This document shows positions 17,957 through 25,598 of a DNA stretch of 64,000 nucleotides, in pieces; within the stretch, counting starts at the first letter, position 1; each line of letters begins with the position of its first letter. Location of the stretch: the NCBI RefSeq assembly GCF_024721155.1, contig NZ_JAHVAP010000005.1:620001-684000 (forward strand), read 5' to 3'. The position numbers were made by a program, and so were the translations under genes. Below the pieces are notes generated by a model. It saw only the letters and a list, made by a program, of their open reading frames with translations, did not search any database and had not been told where the DNA came from. Source of the stretch: Mucilaginibacter phenanthrenivorans (lineage in GTDB: Bacteria; Bacteroidota; Bacteroidia; Sphingobacteriales; Sphingobacteriaceae).

Positions 17957-18718
17957 TTATTCCTTCCCGCCTAGCCACATAATGGCATCTTCAAACATCA
18001 TATTCTGCGTGTCAGATTCAAAATTCTTATCACCATGCCCCATATTCATATACAGCATTTTGTATTTGGTGTTAATCCACACAACGGGGATATCCCCGCT
18101 GGTAATGATATCCTTTTTGCCCAGCGGATAGTTTTCTGGCGATAACGTAACCAGCACCTTAACGTCCTTGTTATCCCGCGGATTGGGTTTCCAGCCATAC
18201 CATTCGCATATCGGTGCTATGTAGGTTTTGGGCATGCGTTTGGTTACCGGGTGCGTGTTATCATCCACTATCATTTTGGCTGGCAGCGGCGGCCAGTTGT
18301 TGTTGTAAAATGTGGCCCCTAAAAAATTTACGAACCAGGTCCATTTGGTGTACCTGTCGTTATATCCGGATACATGGAAACCCAGCCACGCCCCGCCATT
18401 CGTCATAAACTTTTCGAAGGCATCACGTTGTTGGTTGTTGTGCGGAAACTCATTCAGCCACACCACCACCTGGTAGCTTTTTAATTTTTCATCATTCAGG
18501 TCATCCCAATGCGAGGTAGTGTCAAAGCCAAAACCCTTTTTCGCAGCAAACTTTCCGTAAAACTTCATGGCCTGCATTGCAAAATCCACATGGTCCGATT
18601 CCACATTGGTGGAGTAAAGCGCCAGCACCCGGAACTTTGGTGCCTGGGCAAACGATATGGTTTGCAGTGTTAAGATTAGTGCGAAGCTTAAGACCGCCTT
18701 TAGTAAATTTCTTTTCAT
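17957..18718 (-). CDS. ThuA-domain protein, secreted (copy 4)
   Basis: A 253-residue ThuA-domain protein with a signal peptide ending SFAQ (~25). It is more diverged than the other copies: the family segment reads NGGAWLGFHVSGYNDRYTKW instead of GGWVGFHHPTLLG, while DIPVVWINTKYKMLYMNMGHGDKNF keeps the C-terminal signature. It is the last gene of the operon that runs from 20867, 11 bp after the DUF4468 gene. The reaction is unknown. Confidence 0.86.
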   Translation of the reverse strand: MKRNLLKAVLSFALILTLQTISFAQAPKFRVLALYSTNVESDHVDFAMQAMKFYGKFAAKKGFGFDTTSHWDDLNDEKLKSYQVVVWLNEFPHNNQQRDAFEKFMTNGGAWLGFHVSGYNDRYTKWTWFVNFLGATFYNNNWPPLPAKMIVDDNTHPVTKRMPKTYIAPICEWYGWKPNPRDNKDVKVLVTLSPENYPLGKKDIITSGDIPVVWINTKYKMLYMNMGHGDKNFESDTQNMMFEDAIMWLGGKE

Positions 18719-18729
18719 TGGTTATGGTT

Positions 18730-19260
18730 TTATTTGCTCATTGCCGCCTGCAGCGATGCCATCATCTCATTCAAATCCTTACTCATCCCCTCAAATAAAG
18801 GCTTGTCCTCCGGGCTCCATGGTTTGCCCTGCCGGTAATCCCACCAGCGGTATTCTATTTTTGAATACTCGTTGGAGATACCAGGTTCTATTGGTTTTTC
18901 ATAAAAATCGTGCAACTTAAGCTCATAAGTGGCGTTGTGTACCACGATATTCACAGTAAACTTCAGCCAGTAATAGTGCCCGGCTTCGCTGGTGATGATC
19001 TTGAATACGCCTGTCCCGGCAACCTCGCCCTTCTTACTATCGGTAACGTCAATGCTTTTATCAGGGTATTGAAAGGCCCCTTTAAGCCAATTGGCGGCAC
19101 GGTTAAACAGCTCATCTTTTTTAAGCGATACGTTAAGTGAGTAAGCATTATCAAAATAGATCTTTCCATTCTGCATCTGCATTACCACCATTTTTGTATC
19201 GCTTTGCGCGATACAAAAACAAGGCAGCAGGCTTAGGGCTATAATTATTTTCTTTATCAT
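18730..19260 (-). CDS. DUF4468 domain-containing secreted protein
   Basis: A 176-residue exported protein (signal peptide to ~18, LLPCFCIAQ). The segment from LNVSLKKDELFNRAANWLKGAF to WLKFTVNIVVHNATYELKLHDF fits DUF4468, a Bacteroidota family with a TBP-like fold and no known function. It sits inside a run of three ThuA genes (56 bp after one, 11 bp before the next), so it is co-transcribed with them. Whether it binds their substrate or product is not known. Confidence 0.8.
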   Translation of the reverse strand: MIKKIIIALSLLPCFCIAQSDTKMVVMQMQNGKIYFDNAYSLNVSLKKDELFNRAANWLKGAFQYPDKSIDVTDSKKGEVAGTGVFKIITSEAGHYYWLKFTVNIVVHNATYELKLHDFYEKPIEPGISNEYSKIEYRWWDYRQGKPWSPEDKPLFEGMSKDLNEMMASLQAAMSK

Positions 19261-19316
19261 GATCTCTTTTTAAGCTTTCAGACTTTACTGGCTTCCCGGA
19301 CCTTCGGACTTCCTCC

Positions 19317-20078
19317 CTACCTCTTCCCTGCTGCCCAAAAAATGGCGTTACTGAACAAGGTCGTATAATCCTTACTTTCAAAAAGGACAGGTGAGTGTCC
19401 CATAAAAATGTAAATATTGCGTGCTTTGTAGTTAGGGTTTGTCCATACAACCGGGTGATCGCCCATTTTAATATCAGAGTTCGGCACGTAGGTTGATTCA
19501 TCCACGGAAGCCAGCACATGTACGTTATCGCGCATGCTTTTTTCGTACGTATAAAACTCTTCCTTCTCTACCATGAAAGATGGCGACACCCCTTTCATAA
19601 CCGGGCTCGCTTTATCTTCCACGTTTACTGTAGCTTTTACAAACGTCGCTATGTAATTTTTATAGCGGGTATTGCCCATAAATTTGCTGAACCAGTCCCA
19701 CATCGGGTAGCCATCAAACTCGCCCAGCAAAGTAGCATGGTGAAAGCCGATCCAGCCGCCTTTGCCTTGCTCTATGTAGTTTTGAAAAGCGGCAACTGCT
19801 TTTGGCTTCCATCCGTACGGTGCGTAATCCAATTGGATGAAGAGTTGGTAGTTTGCTAAAAAAGCATCGTCAATCTTATCCGTATTCTGGATGTAGTCGA
19901 TGGTGAAGTTGCTGTCGGCAGCCAGCTTATCCAGCCAGATCTTCGCCCGTTTTGAGTATTCAATATGGTGCCCGCCATTTTCATAAAGAGCTATCACTTT
20001 AAAGCGGGGTGCTTTTTGTGCCAACGCGCTTACCATACTCAATAAGCACAATCCAACTATTAGGGTTATTCTTTTCAT
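19317..20078 (-). CDS. ThuA-domain protein, secreted (copy 3)
   Basis: A 253-residue ThuA-domain protein with a signal peptide ending SALAQ (~20). Family segments: GGHHIEYSKRAKIWLDKLA, YQLFIQLDYAPYGW, GGWIGFHHATLLGEFDGYPMW and GDHPVVWTNPNYKARNIYIFMGH. It closely resembles copy 1 at 11578-12342. It begins 21 bp after the previous ThuA gene, so it belongs to the same operon. Confidence 0.88.
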   Translation of the reverse strand: MKRITLIVGLCLLSMVSALAQKAPRFKVIALYENGGHHIEYSKRAKIWLDKLAADSNFTIDYIQNTDKIDDAFLANYQLFIQLDYAPYGWKPKAVAAFQNYIEQGKGGWIGFHHATLLGEFDGYPMWDWFSKFMGNTRYKNYIATFVKATVNVEDKASPVMKGVSPSFMVEKEEFYTYEKSMRDNVHVLASVDESTYVPNSDIKMGDHPVVWTNPNYKARNIYIFMGHSPVLFESKDYTTLFSNAIFWAAGKR

Positions 20079-20099
20079 TTCTCTTTTTTTAGGTCGATT

Positions 20100-20867
20100 T
20101 TATTTCGACGCCGCCCACAAAATGGCGTCCCGCATAAGTATTACGTAGTTTGGATTTACCAATGAGGTTGGTGAATGGCCGATACAGATATAGATCATTC
20201 GGCGAAAATTTTCATTGGTCCATATCATGGGATGATCGCCCATTGGTTTATTTTGTTTGTAGGTCGATTCATCAACTGTCGCTAAAACCCGCACATTACC
20301 CCGCGGACTTTTATTCCACTCGTACCATTCGTCTGCCAGCCAGAATTTTGCAGGGAGGTTTTTTGTACCCGGATGATCATGGTCTTCTACTACTACCATC
20401 CCATCCTGGAATGCCGGGTGCGGCGAGTATGTTACGTTACCCATCAACCCCTCAAACCATTGCCAGTAAGCGGCCTTTGAATTCGGCCCTAAAAATTCCT
20501 TGCCGGTTAGTCCGGCGGCGTGAACGCCAACCCAACCCTTGCCCTGTTCTACAAATTTTTGCAAAGCCGCCTGCTGGCTTGCCGACATATCAAACGGTGC
20601 CAAATGAAACATCACGAATACCTGGTATTTGGCTAAATTGGCATCATTGATCTTGCTGGTATCATCTGTAAAATCAACAGCGAAGTGGTTTTCTTTACCA
20701 AGTTTTTCAAAAAACTCCTTCCCCGCCGAAATACTTTTCCAGTGGTCTTTGGCTTGGGAGGCTAAAACTAATACCTTGAATTTAATAGCCTGGGCATTCG
20801 CATTTAAGCTAAAAAATGCAAGGATAATTAAAGCTGATGCCGAAGTCCTTCTCAATGATTTGATCAT
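20100..20867 (-). CDS. ThuA-domain protein, secreted (copy 2, operon head)
   Basis: A 255-residue ThuA-domain protein with a signal peptide ending NANAQ (~25). Family segments: FKVLVLASQAKDHWKSI, YQVFVMFHLAPFDM, GKGWVGVHAAGLTG and GDHPMIWTNENFRRMIYICIGHSP. It is the first gene of a minus-strand operon of three ThuA proteins and one DUF4468 protein. Upstream (20868-21147) lies an inverted repeat and no clear promoter consensus. Confidence 0.88.
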   Translation of the reverse strand: MIKSLRRTSASALIILAFFSLNANAQAIKFKVLVLASQAKDHWKSISAGKEFFEKLGKENHFAVDFTDDTSKINDANLAKYQVFVMFHLAPFDMSASQQAALQKFVEQGKGWVGVHAAGLTGKEFLGPNSKAAYWQWFEGLMGNVTYSPHPAFQDGMVVVEDHDHPGTKNLPAKFWLADEWYEWNKSPRGNVRVLATVDESTYKQNKPMGDHPMIWTNENFRRMIYICIGHSPTSLVNPNYVILMRDAILWAASK

Positions 20868-20942
20868 TTTATTTTTGCTGATTAGTATAAGTTCATTCGT
20901 TATTCACTTTCCAATCGTCAACACCCGCCCATCACGATTATC

Positions 20943-21110
20943 TGCTCCGTAGGAGCTACCTCTTTGTAGAAATATAACCGCCCCCGTCTTGTGCCTCGTA
21001 GAGGCTGCCCTTTTACACCTTGGATCGTCGCCATGCACCTTAAGGGTTGCACCTACGGAGCAATATTCTATTGTTTAAAAATGCTACAAAGAGGTAGCTC
21101 CTACGGAGCA
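20943..21110. repeat. Nested TCCGTAGGAGCTACCT inverted repeat
   Basis: The left arm at 20943-20968 (beginning TGCTCCGTAGGAGCTACC) and right arm at 21085-21110 (ending GGTAGCTCCTACGGAGCA) are near-perfect inverted copies of about 26 bp. Inside, a diverged second pair (GCCTCGTAGAGGC near 20992 and GCACCTACGGAGC near 21050) repeats the theme. It occupies the space between the redoxin/GH9 operon and the ThuA operon. Confidence 0.75.
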
Positions 21111-21147
21111 CCCAATTTGCAAACGATATAAACCGCTTCAAACCACC

Positions 21148-22287
21148 TCACGGTTTCGCAACTGGCTCTTTATAAATCCTGCCCATCATCGGGTCATCAA
21201 AAATTATTTTTCTTAGTTCTTCGGCGTCTATGGCTCCCTGGTGCGAGTAAACAATTTTACCATCAGGATCAACCAAAAGCGTATACGGCAACGCACCATC
21301 CCATTTGGGATCAACCGCCTCTATCATCTTATATTTATCATCACCGGTATAGATATAATTTAACCCCGACGCCTGTTTACGCTGCAAAAACTTCAATGCC
21401 TTATCCTTATTCACCGGGTCATCGGCACTGATGCTCACGAACTCCAGGCCGCGATCGCGGTAGGTGTGATTAAGGGTAACCAGGTCGCTAAACTCCGCAA
21501 CGCACGGCCCGCACCAGGTGGCCCACAGATTGATCAGTCTTAATTTATCGGTATGGTTTTTTATTACTTCCTTTATGCCGTTGGCGCTTAGCGTGCCCAG
21601 CTTAACAGGCTCCTTTGCCCACTCAGTTTGCGCTTTTTCCAGCCACACACTTTTTTCCGCCCACTTTATGGAACAGCCAAATGTTTTGGTAACCGGCACG
21701 GCAATTTCCTTACCCGTTAAAACAGCGTCAATAGCATTCCTAGCATCCAGTGAGTGCGGTGTTTTTGCAGGATTTTCCATATCATCAATGCGGCCATTGT
21801 AGCGTAACTTCCTGTCCTTATCAAACACAAAAATGTGCGGCGTTGCAACCGGGCCGTATTTGTTGGATGTTACTTCCGTTTCGCCATCATATAGGTAAGG
21901 GAAATTAAACTTCATGTTTTTGGCGCGGGTCTTCATATCCGCGAACGAGTCGCTAAGATCGCTGTAACCCAATTCATCTAACCGTAGTCCTGCCGGATTA
22001 TTGGGGTTAATGGCAACAATGCTAACACCTTTTGATGCATAGTCGCTGGTCATTTTTATAACCCTGTCTTCATATGCTTGCGAAGTCGGGCAATGATTAC
22101 ACATAAAAACGATCACCAGCACCTTTGCATTTTTAAACGATTGCAGGGTGTAGGTTTTACCATCTATTCCGGGCAGACTAAAATCGGGGGCAGTATCACC
22201 AATCGCCAACATTTTGTGCTTGTCTTGTGAAAAAACAAGATTGCAAAGCAAAAACAGGAAAATTAAACTTACTATATTCTTTTTCAT
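21148..22287 (-). CDS. Double thioredoxin-fold protein (peroxiredoxin-like + TlpA-like), secreted
   Basis: A 379-residue exported protein (signal peptide to ~20, NLVFS|Q) with two thioredoxin-fold domains. Domain 1 (~27-195) resembles AhpC/TSA-like redoxins (GDTAPDFSLPGIDGKTYTLQSF) with CNHC at Cys63/Cys66. Domain 2 (~225-370) is TlpA/ResA-like with the classical WATWCGPC motif, Cys259/Cys262, and a cis-Pro region at ALPYTLLVDPDG. It probably works as a periplasmic disulfide reductase or thiol peroxidase. It starts 10 bp after the GH9 gene and shares its promoter. The link between a redox protein and a glucanase is unclear; folding of secreted enzymes is one possibility. Confidence 0.88.
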   Translation of the reverse strand: MKKNIVSLIFLFLLCNLVFSQDKHKMLAIGDTAPDFSLPGIDGKTYTLQSFKNAKVLVIVFMCNHCPTSQAYEDRVIKMTSDYASKGVSIVAINPNNPAGLRLDELGYSDLSDSFADMKTRAKNMKFNFPYLYDGETEVTSNKYGPVATPHIFVFDKDRKLRYNGRIDDMENPAKTPHSLDARNAIDAVLTGKEIAVPVTKTFGCSIKWAEKSVWLEKAQTEWAKEPVKLGTLSANGIKEVIKNHTDKLRLINLWATWCGPCVAEFSDLVTLNHTYRDRGLEFVSISADDPVNKDKALKFLQRKQASGLNYIYTGDDKYKMIEAVDPKWDGALPYTLLVDPDGKIVYSHQGAIDAEELRKIIFDDPMMGRIYKEPVAKP

Positions 22288-22297
22288 TGGTTTAATG

Positions 22298-24133
22298 TTA
22301 GTCGTTTATTGAAACCGCCAGTAAGTACCAGGCCGTGTGCGGCAGCCATTGCTCGGCCCAGCGCCAGTCGGAATCTCTGCCAGACACCGCGTAAGGAATA
22401 TTATAATCTATATCATCCTCGTTATCAAACCCCGAGGTAATGCCGTTTACAATTCCGCCTGGCGCATTGGTATATTCAAACGTGCCGAAAAAACCATATG
22501 CCGGATTGTTATGTCCTGTTCCCTGCAACATGCAGCTGTCGAACGGATTTAAACCGAGGATCCAGTTTAATTGATCCAACGCAAAGCCATCCAACTGGTC
22601 ATGAAAGGGCTTGTCGTCTTTAAATATATTGGCGGCCATTCTTGCGGCAGCGGCCACCGAACCAAGCCTTGCATTTTCGCCCTGCCACCATGGGGAAGCG
22701 TCGCTGCCATGCGGAAAGAAGAATGTGCTGCGGCGATTGCCCAAAGTATCCTGCACTAACTGGCGACTGTATCCAAATGGATTATTTACCTCTTTGGTTA
22801 TGGCAAACTCAAATTCCATCGATTCCTTAGTGGTCTTTTTAATAGCCGCCTGCTCATCAGCAGTAGCGTATGGATAATAATACAACAGGCTTACCAAAGG
22901 CAAACCTGCATCTGATGGATGAAAGAAAGGCCTGTCTTTGTCATCAACCCTGAAATAATTTTTATAGTTTTTCCATCTGGTTAATCTTGCCATGATACTG
23001 GCGGCTCTTTTGGCGGCTGCGGCTTTGTATACATCTTTTTTGGTTACTTTATAAAGCTCGGTAGCTGCATTCAGGGCGCAATAATCGTCCAGCATGTTTT
23101 CCTTGTGGTCGTAATCCATTTTCTCGTTGTCCTTTTCTAAAAAAGCAAAAGCATTTTCTGCTGCCTTTAGATAATCGGCATTGCTGAACTCGCCGCTTAC
23201 GGGGTAAGCGGACGCCATTGCCAAAGCAGCGATCGCCATTCCGCTACCTGAGCGGTAGCTCGACTGGTAAAGCCGCCAGTCTTTTTCGGTAGTGGATTTA
23301 TTGATGGTCTGATCCTTTGTTTTCTTTATCCGGTAGCTCCCCTCTTCGGCAGGGATCATCCTATCCTTAGGCAATTTACCCGGACCGGGAGCGCCCACCG
23401 AACGATAGAACGAACCGCCCTTAGCCTGCATCCTTACTAAATAATCAGCGCCATACATTGCCTCATCCAAAATCCTGCGATTAAACTGGCGGAAATCGGT
23501 TCCGGGCCTTGCATTTAAAAGCTCGTATGTTTTAAACAGGCTCCAGTCGGTCAGCGAAATTTGCTGCGGGTTAAAGTAATTGGAAAATGAAAGGTGAGAA
23601 AGGTGTTTGCCATAATCGCCGGTTGCATCGTACCAGCCGCCATGCGCGTCGATGGTATCAGTTGTTTTTCCCGATAACAGTAAATGATGATCGGCCTTGT
23701 CCAGCAAACCAGAGCTGCGCTGGCCTTTAAAATAATACACCACATCGGATATGGTAGCCTTCTCCAAAACGTTTTTATCGATGACAAAAGGATAGGAAGT
23801 TATAGGGCCTTTTGGCGATGCTATTTGAAGTCTGTAAGTGCCGGGCGTGGTAAAGCTGCTAAAATCAATGGTCCAGAATTGGAAATTTTTCCATTTGCTA
23901 ACCGGACCGCTAAATATAGGTTTACCGCTAAGTACACTTGCACCTGTAGCAGCATCAATTAAGTTAAATGAATTGATGTCCAGTTTGCTTTCCTCAACAA
24001 TCACCGCATGCTTGGCTTTGCTCTCCTCGTAGCCCACATGATTGGTAACTATTTTAACCGATTGCGCATGCAGAAAAAACGGCGTGCATAATAATATATA
24101 AAGAAGCCGTTTTTTCAAGTTTGATAAAACCAT
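22298..24133 (-). CDS. GH9 family glycoside hydrolase (endo/exo-glucanase type), secreted
   Basis: A 611-residue enzyme: signal peptide to ~24 (FFLHAQ), an N-terminal Ig-like CelD_N domain (~25-120; VKIVTNHVGYEESKAKHAVI) and a GH9 (alpha/alpha)6 barrel to the end. The GGWYDATGDYGKH motif supplies the catalytic aspartates (Asp169 and/or Asp173), with one extra residue against the textbook DAGD, as seen in Bacteroidota members. ILGLNPFDSCMLQGTGHNNP and the C-terminal WAEQWLPHTAWYLLAV (acid Glu) complete the family signatures. GH9 enzymes cleave beta-1,4-glucans or related glycans by inversion. No dockerin or carbohydrate-binding module is attached. Read from a good promoter at 24195-24222 together with the redoxin gene. 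Confidence 0.92.
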   Translation of the reverse strand: MVLSNLKKRLLYILLCTPFFLHAQSVKIVTNHVGYEESKAKHAVIVEESKLDINSFNLIDAATGASVLSGKPIFSGPVSKWKNFQFWTIDFSSFTTPGTYRLQIASPKGPITSYPFVIDKNVLEKATISDVVYYFKGQRSSGLLDKADHHLLLSGKTTDTIDAHGGWYDATGDYGKHLSHLSFSNYFNPQQISLTDWSLFKTYELLNARPGTDFRQFNRRILDEAMYGADYLVRMQAKGGSFYRSVGAPGPGKLPKDRMIPAEEGSYRIKKTKDQTINKSTTEKDWRLYQSSYRSGSGMAIAALAMASAYPVSGEFSNADYLKAAENAFAFLEKDNEKMDYDHKENMLDDYCALNAATELYKVTKKDVYKAAAAKRAASIMARLTRWKNYKNYFRVDDKDRPFFHPSDAGLPLVSLLYYYPYATADEQAAIKKTTKESMEFEFAITKEVNNPFGYSRQLVQDTLGNRRSTFFFPHGSDASPWWQGENARLGSVAAAARMAANIFKDDKPFHDQLDGFALDQLNWILGLNPFDSCMLQGTGHNNPAYGFFGTFEYTNAPGGIVNGITSGFDNEDDIDYNIPYAVSGRDSDWRWAEQWLPHTAWYLLAVSIND

Positions 24134-24194
24134 AAATATTATTTTAGATGAAAGCGTTTATATGATAGACAGATGTTGGCTGCATCCCGATGTC

Positions 24195-24222
24195 CAAAGC
24201 TAATGTATTACATTTTCTGCAA
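24195..24222 (-). promoter_or_regulatory. Bacteroidota-type promoter of the GH9-redoxin operon
   Basis: Reading the minus strand: TTG (24222-24220), a 17-bp spacer, then TAGCTTTG (24202-24195), a full match to the -7 consensus TAnnTTTG. Transcription would start near 24188, about 55 bases before the ATG at 24133. Confidence 0.5.
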
Positions 24223-24225
24223 GGA

Positions 24226-24487
24226 TTTTTAAGGCACTACATTAGCACTACGGTTGGGAAATAGTTGTAAAAACTATGCAGAGCGCTAAATCCTTTGTCA
24301 TTCTGAGCGACAGCGAAGGATCTTCTCAGGGGTATGAACGCAGGACAAGTATGGCGAAGACTTATCAGTCAATAAAGATTTTTCGCTAAAGCTCAAGAGA
24401 CAGTTCTTCGCTGTCGCTCAGAATGACAAAGTCTTACCCTGATTTTATACTAAAATCTATAGTAGTGGTATTGTAGTGCCTTAAAAA
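24226..24487. repeat. Nested palindromic element upstream of the PTS operon
   Basis: Outer arms at 24226-24251 (starting TTTTTAAGGCACTACA) and 24462-24487 (ending TGTAGTGCCTTAAAAA) are inverted copies. Inside, a second pair is a different family: TTTGTCATTCTGAGCGACAG at 24294-24313 and CTGTCGCTCAGAATGACAAA at 24411-24430. The gap 24134-24579 otherwise holds only the GH9 promoter on its left side; no gene is visible in it. Confidence 0.8.
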
Positions 24488-24579
24488 TAGTATTTGAATA
24501 AACTTTGACTGATTATTGCAGAACGTAAAAATGCATATATTGTAATGCCAATTTACTTATTAAATGCTACTAATTCCTG

Positions 24580-25014
24580 ATGGAGAAAAGTGAGAAAACA
24601 AGAAAGTTCCTGATTGCCACGCATGGCACGTTTGCCGCAGGCGTAAAATCATCGCTTGATATAATTATAGGAGCCACAGATCATGTCTTTTTGATCCAGG
24701 CTTACGTTGATGAAGCTGTATCTGTAGAATCCCAAATCAATGAGGTGATGAAGCAAATAGGCGAAAACGATGAACTGGTGGTATTCTGCGATATTTTGGG
24801 CGGAAGTATCACCAACCAGGTGCTGCAACATGCGTTAAGATCAAACGTCTATATCGTGTCGGGCTTTAACCTGCCCCTGCTGATAGAAGTGTTAATGGCT
24901 GATGCCGAAACACCGGTTGAGGAAGTAATTACTTTGGCCATTGCAAATGCTAGGGAACAAATGACATACGTAAATAAACTAATTACCGCACAACGAGAAC
25001 ACCCGAATGATTAA
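24580..25014 (+). CDS. PTS mannose-family enzyme IIA
   Basis: A 144-residue cytoplasmic phosphocarrier of the mannose/fructose/sorbose PTS family. The phospho-accepting residue is His15 in FLIATHGTFAAG. Further family segments are VVFCDILGGSITNQVL and VYIVSGFNLPLLIEVLM. It accepts phosphate from HPr and passes it to IIB. First gene of a tight operon; its last 8 bases overlap the IIB start. The upstream gap carries a nested palindrome but no convincing promoter. Confidence 0.93.
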   Translation: MEKSEKTRKFLIATHGTFAAGVKSSLDIIIGATDHVFLIQAYVDEAVSVESQINEVMKQIGENDELVVFCDILGGSITNQVLQHALRSNVYIVSGFNLPLLIEVLMADAETPVEEVITLAIANAREQMTYVNKLITAQREHPND

Positions 25015-25477
25015 GCTTACACGAATTGACGACAGATTAGTGCATGGCCAGGTTGCATTTACCTGGACGCCTGCGTTGGGTGTTAATTGCCTTTTGATAG
25101 CTAACGATAAAGTGGCTAACGATGAATTTTTAAAGATGACCCTCGGCCTGGCCAAGCCGGCCGGTACCAAGCTTTTGATAAAATCGCTGGCTGATGCTGC
25201 CACTTTTTTAAATGACGAGAAAAGCCGGAACATGAAGATCCTGCTGATCATCAACAGCGTAAAGGACGCCTATGCTTTGGTTAACGAAGTTGAAGAGATC
25301 AAATCAGTGAACTTTGGAGGATTACGGATGATCGATGGAACCCGGTTAATCTCCAAAGCGGTTGCCGTTAATGATGAAGACGTTATTCTGATAAGAGAAC
25401 TTTTAAACAAAGGCATCGAGCTTGAACTAAGGCAGGTTCCGACGGATACGAAACAAATGGTGGCCAGCCTGATTTGA
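25007..25477 (+). CDS. PTS mannose-family enzyme IIB
   Basis: A 156-residue cytoplasmic IIB of the mannose family, with the phosphorylated His13 in RIDDRLVHGQVAFTW and the conserved VNFGGLRM and LRQVPTDTKQ segments. It receives phosphate from IIA and transfers it to sugar during transport by IIC/IID. Overlaps the IIA gene by 8 bases, indicating coupled translation. Followed by a 121-bp gap with an inverted repeat before the membrane component. Confidence 0.93.
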   Translation: MIKLTRIDDRLVHGQVAFTWTPALGVNCLLIANDKVANDEFLKMTLGLAKPAGTKLLIKSLADAATFLNDEKSRNMKILLIINSVKDAYALVNEVEEIKSVNFGGLRMIDGTRLISKAVAVNDEDVILIRELLNKGIELELRQVPTDTKQMVASLI

Positions 25478-25481
25478 GAGG

Positions 25482-25570
25482 GAGCCAAGAATCCAGAGTC
25501 AAGAACCAAGAAGAAAAAAAAGACAATCAAGCTTTTAAAATCTTGATTCCTGGCTCTTGATTCTTGACTC
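25482..25570. repeat. Inverted repeat between IIB and IIC-IID genes
   Basis: Left segment 25482-25511 (GAGCCAAGAATCCAGAGTC...) and right segment 25541-25570 (...CTTGATTCTTGACTC) are imperfect inverted copies around an A-rich then T-rich centre. The motif GANTCAAGA resembles the repeat at 41801-41880. It sits within the PTS operon and could form an mRNA hairpin affecting the IIA/IIB to IIC ratio. Confidence 0.6.
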
Positions 25571-25598
25571 TATACTAATAAAAATAAAAGAACGATAA

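Noticed and set aside
20150..20650. Plus-strand frame of 166 codons
   Set aside because: Antisense to the ThuA gene at 20100-20867; composition is not protein-like.
24504..24533. Possible PTS promoter: TTTG, 18 bp, TAAAAATG
   Set aside because: The downstream element matches TAnnTTTG at only four of six fixed positions, too weak in an AT-rich gap.
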